The translations under genes and the position numbers were made by a program. Shown piece after piece: positions 1 through 5,583 of a DNA stretch of 6,354 nt (the stretch's first letter is position 1; each line of letters begins with the position of its first letter). The DNA comes from a bacterium HR36 (lineage in GTDB: Bacteria > Planctomycetota > Planctomycetia > Gemmatales > HRBIN36): contig BEIM01000215.1 in assembly GCA_002898995.1 (NCBI GenBank), positions 1 to 6,354 of the forward strand, written 5' to 3'. The notes below the pieces were generated by a model that saw nothing but the letters and a program-made list of their open reading frames with translations, did no database searches and was not told the DNA's origin.

Positions 1-894
1 CGAAAGCCTGTCCCATTCGGCTAGTGTCTTTAGCAGGGAATCGGTATCGGGGGCGTCGAGCGCTACGCCGCCTGTCAACGCCGCCAGTTGTCGCATGGTC
101 TCGCGTCCGATTTCGGCGTCTCGACGCAAACGAGAATCGGACAGCGCTTCGGGCGGTGGCCCAATGCGAACGGTGTCAAGCGGAATTTGCAGCGCTCGTG
201 CCAGCTGTGCCGCCTCGAAAGGATGGCGAGCACCTGGAAGGATCTCCGCAGGCACGTTGTGCTCCCCATCACTAATCAGCAAGATACGTCGGCTTGGTGC
301 CTGGGTGCGTTCCAGGAGGTGCAACGCCACAATGAGTGCATCGCCGATATTGGTGGCCGATTCCGGCGGTGCGCTAACAGGGGCTGCCTGTTCCAGGAGC
401 GTGCGAATGGCGGCATGATTCCTAGTCGGCGGCGCCAAATCCTGTACGAACACCGCGAATGTGACTAGCCCGATCAAGTCGTCCTGGCGCCCGACAAACG
501 GATCCTGATCCCCGACCACTAGCGAACGAAGAATACGCTGAGCAACTTGCCAACGGGTTTCAAGAGTTCCGTCCACGGGATAATCGCGTTCGGCCATGCT
601 GCCGCTTATGTCCACTACCAACATCCATGCCAATGCTCGGCTGGACACCCGTGCTGCGGGATCGGGCCAACGCGGCCGGGCCAGAGCCAAGACTAAGATC
701 ACCGCAACCAGCACCCACAGCGCTTCGCCCACGACAATCCGCCAGGAGTAACGCCAAGCAAACGGAGAGGAAACGTATCGCACCAGTGGGTGGAGTAGCG
801 CAGGCCGGCCCCGTTTCCGCTGCCTCACGAGCCACCACACAGGCACGAGTGCCAATCCTGCCAGCGCCCAGGGTTGCGCCCACTCCCAGGTCAT
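1..894 (-). CDS. BatA-like VWA-domain membrane protein (partial, C-terminus missing)
   Basis: I translated the minus strand by hand: an open frame of 298 codons runs from ATG at 894-892 to the left edge with no stop. Residues about 8-23 and 53-73 are hydrophobic and look like membrane segments, with a basic stretch (RQRKRGR) between them. A von Willebrand factor A domain follows, with a complete metal-ion-dependent adhesion site: DISGSM (D95, S97, S99), T181 in ATNIGDAL and D209 in LLISDGEHN. Two N-terminal helices followed by a VWA domain is the BatA/BatB (aerotolerance) layout. Family members are about 320-340 residues and end in a further membrane helix, which would lie outside the window. 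An intact site implies Mg2+-dependent binding of a protein partner at the membrane. The start is the first ATG after an in-frame TAA. No strong ribosome binding site precedes it, and it lies 35 nt after the ketosynthase stop, so translation may depend on the upstream gene. BatA is usually encoded near moxR and DUF58 genes; neither is visible. The family call is secure, the exact subfamily is inferred. Confidence 0.88.
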   Translation of the reverse strand, partial: MTWEWAQPWALAGLALVPVWWLVRQRKRGRPALLHPLVRYVSSPFAWRYSWRIVVGEALWVLVAVILVLALARPRWPDPAARVSSRALAWMLVVDISGSMAERDYPVDGTLETRWQVAQRILRSLVVGDQDPFVGRQDDLIGLVTFAVFVQDLAPPTRNHAAIRTLLEQAAPVSAPPESATNIGDALIVALHLLERTQAPSRRILLISDGEHNVPAEILPGARHPFEAAQLARALQIPLDTVRIGPPPEALSDSRLRRDAEIGRETMRQLAALTGGVALDAPDTDSLLKTLAEWDRLS

Positions 895-929
895 GGCCGC
901 CGGTTGTTTTATCGCGGCCAGGCAGAAAG

Positions 930-2189
930 TCAGGCTACCCGTCGCAAAATCAACATCGTGTTATTCCCCCCGAAACCGAACGAGTTGGAAGCGACAATTC
1001 GCAACTTGGCTGGGCGTGCTTGTCGTGGCACGTGGCATAAATCGCATTCCGGATCAGGGTCTTCCAAGTTAATGGTGGGCGGAATAGCTTGCGCACGGAG
1101 CGCACCAATACAGACGGCCGCCTCCAGTGCCGAAGCCGCCGTGACCCCATGTCCTGTCATGCTCTTCGTCGAGCTAACGGGCACTCGTTTGGCCGCTTCC
1201 TGGAAAACCAGCTGGATCACCCGCGCCTCGCACCGATCCCCAGCAGGCGTTCCCGGGGCGTGTGCGTTGAGGTAATCAATTTCGTCAGGAGCTATGCGAG
1301 CGTCGGCCAAAGCACGCCGCAACGCTTCGGCAGTAGGGTGTGGATCGTTGCTGGGAATAACGAGGTGGCTGGCGTCACTGGACGCGCCAAACCCCACAAT
1401 GGCCGCCAATGGCGCTGCGCCGCGCCGCCGCGCGTGCTGTTCCGATTCGAGCACGAATACCGCCCCGCCCTCCCCCATGACAAAACCGTCTCGCTGCCGA
1501 TCAAAGGGGCGGCAGGCGCCTTGCGGATTATCATTGCGCCGCGACAAAGCCCGCAGGTTCCCGAAGCACGACATGCTTAGCGGTGTGACCGGCAGGTCGC
1601 ATCCCCCAGCCAGACACACCTCTACTCGGGCGCTGCGGATCCATTGGCGAGCCAATCCCAGAGCATAATTACCGCTGGCACACGCTGCTGCCACGGTCAG
1701 CCGAGGACCGCGAATCCCTAATCGGTCGCAAATTCGATGCACCAGAGGCGCTTGAGGGATGCGGGCGTTTTGTCTCTGGACAACGAGCGCAGCTGGCCGA
1801 TGCGGCGCGATGCGTTCATGTTCCCAAGCAAACCATGCACGCTCCCAGAAATAGGGCCACTCCGCCCCTAAGCCTAGCACCACCCCGATCCGGATTGCTT
1901 CGCGTTGCCGCCACAAATCCGCTTCCTGCAACGCTCGCACCACACACCACAGGGCTAACTGCTCCAGCGGAGCACAACTCTGCCAAAAAGTCTCGTCCAG
2001 CTCCGTGGGTCGCGGGATATGCTTTAGTTCGGCAGCAATTTGACTGGGATGTCCCTCGATCTGCATTTTCGTGACACGCTGGATAGCACACCGACCCGCC
2101 AGTAAACTCTCTGTAAACTGGGCCAGGTCATAGCCTAAGGGGGACGCCAAGCCTACGCCTGTGATCCAAACGCCATTGCTGCCGTTCAT
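930..2189 (-). CDS. FabF-type beta-ketoacyl-ACP synthase (KAS II-like)
   Basis: This is a 419-residue condensing enzyme of the thiolase fold. It should catalyse decarboxylative Claisen condensation of an acyl chain with a malonyl unit carried on ACP, in the cytoplasm. All catalytic residues are present at FabF spacing: C170 in VAAACASGN, H310 in LNAHAPGTP, K342 in SSTKSMTGH and H347. The N-terminal strand VWITGVGLASPLG, the RPFDRQRDGFVMGEGG block (227-242) and the C-terminal SNSFGFGGNN loop (401-410) are typical. The usual HGTGT around the first histidine reads HAPGT, and GGTN reads GGNN, so it belongs to a divergent subgroup, not the housekeeping FabF. The frame is open for another 40 codons upstream, but the start is taken at 2189: it overlaps the preceding stop as ATGA, has GAGG at 2197-2200 with 7 nt spacing, and matches where the family begins. 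The overlap implies translational coupling with the ketosynthase-like gene, a likely heterodimer partner. The product is unknown. Confidence 0.93.
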   Translation of the reverse strand: MNGSNGVWITGVGLASPLGYDLAQFTESLLAGRCAIQRVTKMQIEGHPSQIAAELKHIPRPTELDETFWQSCAPLEQLALWCVVRALQEADLWRQREAIRIGVVLGLGAEWPYFWERAWFAWEHERIAPHRPAALVVQRQNARIPQAPLVHRICDRLGIRGPRLTVAAACASGNYALGLARQWIRSARVEVCLAGGCDLPVTPLSMSCFGNLRALSRRNDNPQGACRPFDRQRDGFVMGEGGAVFVLESEQHARRRGAAPLAAIVGFGASSDASHLVIPSNDPHPTAEALRRALADARIAPDEIDYLNAHAPGTPAGDRCEARVIQLVFQEAAKRVPVSSTKSMTGHGVTAASALEAAVCIGALRAQAIPPTINLEDPDPECDLCHVPRQARPAKLRIVASNSFGFGGNNTMLILRRVA

Positions 2190-3058
2190 GCAGCTACCTC
2201 GCGTACTGCGGAGCCTGTTTCCTGATCGAAGCCCCGGGCAGTTCGCCGAAACTCCAGCACACCCACTTCTTGAATGTACCAGCGAGTAACGGCCCCTTCC
2301 TCCTCGCAAGACGAGCCGCCCGGGGCTTGGTGAAAAGCGCGAATGAACGTGTCCAAACTTACCGTCTCACAGAGCGAACGTTCCGGGTCAAACAAAGTGG
2401 GCCAAGGCCGCCAGCTTAAGGTCGCCAGGCATTTGCAGGTGCAATCTTGCGCACGGCAGACGGCCAAGGCCAATGCCAGACAGATATCGGACTCCGCCGT
2501 GGCTGGCCAGAAATCTTCGGCCACCTGACGCCAACCCGTGGCTACCAGCCAATACCCTGGTGCTGGGCCTTGTGCTGTCTCACACAACCCAGCCCACAGC
2601 AATTCCGCGAATTGGTTCGGCCCTCCACCCACGCCATAATTCGGCCCATGGCAGCCGAGTAACACACTGAGCGAACCCGCCAGGGAGTGCAGGCAGTGAT
2701 TGGGAATCAGATGCGGCGAGATCGCCGAAGGCCCTTCCTGACTATAACGCCGCAATGATCCGAAGGTAGCTTCTCGCCCAAAGTATTCGGGGGCCGCCAG
2801 CACGCCCCATCGATCCGCCTGCGGTAACGGTTCCGGCAGACTCCTCAATGTCTGCAAGGCCACCGCCAGCGCCGCAATGGTTTGATCCTCCGCATGGCGA
2901 ACAAACGCATGAGGTAAGGCTTGGCCGTCCTGCAGTCGCAACTCCGTGCGCAGCCGTTGCAAGTCCGCACGCCGAAAAGCACCACTCTGCCCGCCCACAA
3001 TCCCTATGGAAAGTTCCATCCCGGTTTCCGCTAGCTTGTCGTTAGCGTTTCTCGACAC
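2186..3058 (-). CDS. Ketosynthase-like protein without active-site Cys (chain-length-factor-like)
   Basis: The product is 290 residues from the GTG at 3058, or 277 from ATG at 3019. The later start places the first predicted strand (ELSIGIVGG) right at the N-terminus, as in ketosynthases, and may be the true one. The GTG has a G-rich stretch upstream and leaves 15 nt to the ACP stop. Residues about 113-150 (ISPHLIPNH, LAGSLSVLLGCHGPNY, then GVGGGPNQF) match the region leading to the ketosynthase nucleophile, but where active enzymes have ACAS this protein has GGPNQ. The catalytic Cys is therefore absent, and I find no His motif or STKSMTGH-like segment. It resembles the N-terminal half only, like the 'ketoacyl synthase, N-terminal' partner proteins of aryl-polyene-type clusters. 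A cysteine cluster (C201, C206, C208, C210, in CRAQDCTCKC) is unexplained. Its place between the ACP and active synthase genes suggests a non-catalytic subunit that shapes chain length or stabilises the synthase. The role is inferred. Confidence 0.8.
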   Translation of the reverse strand: MSRNANDKLAETGMELSIGIVGGQSGAFRRADLQRLRTELRLQDGQALPHAFVRHAEDQTIAALAVALQTLRSLPEPLPQADRWGVLAAPEYFGREATFGSLRRYSQEGPSAISPHLIPNHCLHSLAGSLSVLLGCHGPNYGVGGGPNQFAELLWAGLCETAQGPAPGYWLVATGWRQVAEDFWPATAESDICLALALAVCRAQDCTCKCLATLSWRPWPTLFDPERSLCETVSLDTFIRAFHQAPGGSSCEEEGAVTRWYIQEVGVLEFRRTARGFDQETGSAVREVAA

Positions 3059-3073
3059 GGCACCCCACCCCGC

Positions 3074-3340
3074 TTATGCCGCTCGAGCTGCTGGGCTAGC
3101 TACCACTTTGCGTTCAAGTAGATCCAACAAATCGCCGACTTTTTCCACGCTTTGGAGTTCTTTGCTGTCCAGACGAATCTGGTAGCGGCTTTCAATTTGC
3201 ATCACCAGGCTTACCAGGTCAACCGAGTCCAGCCCCAGGCCTTCCCGCAGTGTGACACAATCTTCCAGGTGTTCGTAGCGCTGCCCAGTGTCCTGATAAA
3301 GCAGCTCCAGCAGTTCCCGGCGTAGACCATTTCGGTCCAT
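3074..3340 (-). CDS. Acyl carrier protein
   Basis: This 88-residue acidic helical protein is of normal ACP size. The phosphopantetheine attachment motif GLDSVDLV lies at residues 36-43 with the modified serine at S39, preceded by a typical helix I and loop (LRRELLELL, then LREGLGL) and followed by helix II (LVSLVMQIESRY) and helix III (VEKVGDLLDLLE). The tail VASPAARAA is an alanine-rich, probably disordered addition. A phosphopantetheinyl transferase must load it; none lies in this window. The start at 3340 has GGAG at 3349-3352 with 8 nt spacing. It is the first gene of the probable operon that continues into the ketosynthase-like and ketosynthase genes, so it is likely a dedicated carrier for those condensing proteins and not the housekeeping AcpP. 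That specialisation is inferred from context; the fold and attachment site are seen directly. Confidence 0.93.
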   Translation of the reverse strand: MDRNGLRRELLELLYQDTGQRYEHLEDCVTLREGLGLDSVDLVSLVMQIESRYQIRLDSKELQSVEKVGDLLDLLERKVVASPAARAA

Positions 3341-3369
3341 GACTTTTTCTCCAGGAATCGGTTTGTTTT

Positions 3370-3396
3370 TCAGGCGTAGTTCCTGCGAATGCTCAT
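3370..3396 (-). other. Possible 8-codon leader ORF upstream of the ACP gene
   Basis: On the minus strand, ATG at 3396-3394 opens a frame of eight codons (MSIRRNYA) ending in TGA at 3372-3370, 29 nt before the ACP start codon. It directly follows AAGGAGG, the best anti-Shine-Dalgarno match in the region, but the 1-nt spacing is too short for efficient initiation at that ATG. It could be a leader peptide, a ribosome standby site or chance. Nothing in the eight residues resembles an amino-acid attenuator. Confidence 0.15.
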
Positions 3397-3598
3397 ACCT
3401 CCTTACTGCCTAAGCCGAAAGTTGTCGCGCTGCCTTTATGGACCTCCAGCCTGCCGATCAGAACGAATTTTCCGCTCTTGGCAAGACCAGTTGCTTTTGG
3501 ATGCCTCCATTCCTGGTGACTGGGATTATCGCCCGCTCTGCCTAGAATGCTTAGAGACGAGCTCGGTGGAGCCTGGCCCGGAGTCACCTGGAGAAGAT

Positions 3599-3604
3599 AA
3601 GGAG
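3599..3604 (+). promoter_or_regulatory. Ribosome binding site of ispD
   Basis: AAGGAG lies 6 nt before ATG at 3611. It decides the start: the reading frame is open back to 3389, which would add 74 residues with no counterpart in the IspD family, whereas the family's first strand begins right after this ATG. Confidence 0.8.
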
Positions 3605-3610
3605 AGCACT

Positions 3611-4354
3611 ATGCCCCGTTTCGCTGTGATTGTACCCGCAGCAGGCAAGTCCACGCGCTTCAAAGATCGCGAGAAAAAACCCTTCGCCACGCTGGATGGT
3701 CGGGCCGTTTGGATTCGCGCTGCAGAATTGTTCATTCCGCGCGCGGACGTCTGCCAGTTCATCATCGCCATCGCCCCGGAAGACCGCGAAAAGTTCCTAC
3801 GCCGCTTCACCGCCAATCTGGCTTTCATGAACGTCACCGTGGCCGAAGGCGGTGCCACTCGTGCTGACTCCGTGGCCAACGCATTGCAAAAAGTCAAGGA
3901 CGAGGCTGATTACGTGGCCGTTCATGACGCGGTCCGCCCTTGCGTTACCCCCGAACTGATAGATGCCGTCTTCAACGCGGCGCACCAGCATGGCGCTGCT
4001 ATCTTGGCGATCCCAGTGTCCGATACCCTCAAAAAGGTGGACAAGAACCAGCGCATCCAAGCCACGCTTTCCCGAGAAGGGTTGTGGTTGGCCCAGACCC
4101 CGCAGGTCTTTCGCAAAGATTGGTTGCTGGCTGCCTATGCCCAGCGCGACAAACTCACCAGCGACGTCACCGATGATGCCCAACTGGTCGAGGCAGCCGG
4201 TTACCCAGTCCACATAGTGGAAGGAGCCCCTACCAACATCAAGATCACCACCAAAGCCGACCTCATTCTCGCCGAGGCCATTCTCAAATCCCTGCCTAAG
4301 CCGAAGGTGCCTGGCCCGATCCATCCCTTCGCCGACGAAATGCAATGGCGCTAA
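3611..4354 (+). CDS. ispD: 2-C-methyl-D-erythritol 4-phosphate cytidylyltransferase
   Basis: IspD transfers CMP from CTP to 2-C-methyl-D-erythritol 4-phosphate, the third step of the MEP route to isoprenoids, in the cytoplasm. The 247-residue product has the family motifs in order: VIVPAAGKSTRF at 6-17 (nucleotide-binding loop, R17), KKPF with K23, HDAVRPC at 105-111 (D106), SDTLKKV (T139), LSREGLWLAQTPQVF at 153-167 (R155), TDDAQLVE at 187-194, and GAPTNIKIT with K211. These correspond to the CTP- and substrate-contacting residues known from E. coli IspD. The core is of standard length. The C-terminus carries an extra proline-rich tail of about 18 residues (from PKPKVPGP to ADEMQWR). No ispF follows, so it is not in the common ispDF pair. 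The gene stands alone, divergent from the ACP operon. The identification is very sure. Confidence 0.96.
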   Translation: MPRFAVIVPAAGKSTRFKDREKKPFATLDGRAVWIRAAELFIPRADVCQFIIAIAPEDREKFLRRFTANLAFMNVTVAEGGATRADSVANALQKVKDEADYVAVHDAVRPCVTPELIDAVFNAAHQHGAAILAIPVSDTLKKVDKNQRIQATLSREGLWLAQTPQVFRKDWLLAAYAQRDKLTSDVTDDAQLVEAAGYPVHIVEGAPTNIKITTKADLILAEAILKSLPKPKVPGPIHPFADEMQWR

Positions 4355-4553
4355 CTAGCGTCTCAGCCAACTTCGCCGCTGATGGATTGCCCCTTTACTC
4401 TGAATCAACGCTTCATAACCTGATCGCCTGCACATGTTGTTAGGTTCCTCGACGGCCAACATTACTAAGTGCTATCCAGCACCCTCCATCATGCTAACAC
4501 ACGCAGGCCGACATAGCCCTTTATGGAACAAGCCAATGTTCGGGAGACTATAG
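4355..4553 (+). other. Intergenic region ispD-manA
   Basis: These 199 nt hold no credible coding frame. A 5-bp TCAGC/GCTGA stem with a 10-nt loop (4363-4382) follows the ispD stop but lacks a T-run, so it is not a convincing intrinsic terminator. TTGTTA at 4437-4442 is a possible -35 box for manA, but the facing -10 (CATTAC or ATTACT) is poor. GGGAG at 4542-4546 is the manA ribosome binding site. The length of the gap suggests manA has its own promoter. Confidence 0.4.
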
Positions 4554-5561
4554 ATGCCGGGCATAACCAACACTACCAGCCCACCCGAATGGCTAATGCA
4601 ACCGTTGTTGTTGGAACCTTATTTGCGCCCCATGCCATGGGGTGGCAACCGACTGCCACACTGGCTTGGGTTATCCGAACCAGGCCAACCTATTGGGGAA
4701 GCCTGGTTAGTTAGCGACCACCATTTACACACCAGCCGTATCCTTAATGCCCCCGATACAAGTCAGACTTTGCGCACACTGATGGCGCGGTGGCCGAAGG
4801 CCGTAGCGGGATACTTAGCTCCTCGGTTTCCGTTATTGATTAAGATTATAGACGCCCGTGAAAATCTTTCGGTACAGGTTCATCCCGACGATGCAAGTGC
4901 ACAGCACTGGGCGCCCCAACAAGGCGGGAAAACCGAAGCATGGTTAGTTCTCGACACAACGGCGGAAGGCAAAATCTATCTCGGTTTACGTCCTGGCATT
5001 ACGAAGGAGGTCTTAACACGTGAGCTTGCGCTGGATGCACTGCCTTTATGTTTGAATACTTACTTTCCCCGGATCGGTGAGTGTTATTACGTTCCGGCGG
5101 GAACGGTGCATGCCCTTGGGGCTGGCGTGAGTGTGCTGGAAGTGCAGCAAACTAGCGATGCCACCTTTCGCCTTTATGACTGGGGGCGATTAGATCCCCA
5201 AGGTAAACCCCGCCCGTTACATATAGAAGCTGCACTGGCAGTATTGCGCGAACATACTCCTGAAGCTGGCCTGCAAACGCCAGTCCGCTTGAACTCCGAC
5301 TGCGAACTGTTAGTCAACACTCCGTTCTTCACACTGTATCGCTTGAATGTTGCCGCGCAGCAAACGGTGGCCGCCCCGGCCATTATAGTGCCTCTCCATT
5401 CCAGCGCGAATTTGACTCAGGGCGAGACTAACATAACTATCCCGGCAAAACATGCTGCACTGCTCCCAGCGCTAGCGGGGGAAGTCCAATTGCGCACTGC
5501 CAAATCAGACGAGGTAATATTAATCACCTGGCCTCTGGATCGTGCAACCCCCTCCGAATAA
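4554..5561 (+). CDS. manA: Mannose-6-phosphate isomerase, type I (class I)
   Basis: This cytoplasmic zinc enzyme interconverts fructose 6-phosphate and mannose 6-phosphate, feeding GDP-mannose and glycan synthesis or mannose use. The 335-residue cupin protein has the short bacterial (Bacillus-type) architecture. Visible motifs are MPWGGNRL at 27-34, SVQVHPDD at 106-113 with presumed zinc ligands Q108 and H110, GKTEAW at 125-130 with E128, PAGTVHALG at 182-190 with H186, and VLEVQQTSDATFRLYDWGR at 194-212 with the catalytic arginine R206. All active-site residues are present. The start at 4554 has GGGAG 7 nt upstream; it gives about 14 residues before MQPLLLEPY, where related proteins usually start, but the later ATG at 4596 has no ribosome binding site. 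Codons are visibly more A/T-rich than in the left-hand operon. It converges on the repeat-protein gene with 22 nt between stop codons. Confidence 0.95.
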   Translation: MPGITNTTSPPEWLMQPLLLEPYLRPMPWGGNRLPHWLGLSEPGQPIGEAWLVSDHHLHTSRILNAPDTSQTLRTLMARWPKAVAGYLAPRFPLLIKIIDARENLSVQVHPDDASAQHWAPQQGGKTEAWLVLDTTAEGKIYLGLRPGITKEVLTRELALDALPLCLNTYFPRIGECYYVPAGTVHALGAGVSVLEVQQTSDATFRLYDWGRLDPQGKPRPLHIEAALAVLREHTPEAGLQTPVRLNSDCELLVNTPFFTLYRLNVAAQQTVAAPAIIVPLHSSANLTQGETNITIPAKHAALLPALAGEVQLRTAKSDEVILITWPLDRATPSE

Positions 5562-5583
5562 GGCTAGGTTGGCGAAGGAGACG

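Larger units (their letters stand above)
3341..3610. promoter_or_regulatory. Divergent intergenic region between the ACP operon and ispD
   Basis: This 270-nt gap separates two divergently transcribed units and should contain both promoters. On the plus strand, TAGAAT at 3543-3548 resembles a -10 box, with a poor -35 (CTGGGA, 3520-3525) at 17 nt spacing, about 60 nt before the ispD start. On the minus strand I found no convincing -35/-10 pair. A strong Shine-Dalgarno-like AAGGAGG lies on the minus strand at 3398-3404, but only one base separates it from the next ATG. No operator-like long palindrome or riboswitch fold was recognised. Confidence 0.45.

Noticed and set aside
560..883. Open frames overlapping the VWA gene, such as 560-883 minus and 627-1040 plus
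   Set aside because: They are out-of-frame shadows of the GC-rich VWA gene, with low-complexity composition and no recognisable domain.
2190..2309. In-frame 40-codon upstream extension of the ketosynthase
   Set aside because: It lies wholly within the preceding gene. The ATGA overlap, ribosome binding site and family start all point to 2189.
3389..3610. In-frame upstream extension of ispD by 74 codons
   Set aside because: A good ribosome binding site sits at 3599-3604 and the IspD family starts at the strand just after ATG 3611. The extension looks like no domain and is probably chance openness.
3406..4305. 14-nt exact direct repeat CTGCCTAAGCCGAA at 3406-3419 and 4292-4305
   Set aside because: One copy is in the intergenic region and one inside the ispD coding sequence. 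There is no third copy or flanking similarity, and one such match in 6 kb is only mildly unlikely by chance.
3797..4345. Long minus-strand open frame opposite ispD
   Set aside because: It is antisense to a certain gene and resembles no protein family; GC-rich codons leave antisense frames open.
4363..4382. Hairpin TCAGC/GCTGA after ispD as a terminator
   Set aside because: It has only five base pairs, a 10-nt loop and no T-run.
5562..5583. Bidirectional terminator between manA and the repeat gene
   Set aside because: The 22-nt gap has two CTAG sites but no stable stem-loop or T-run.
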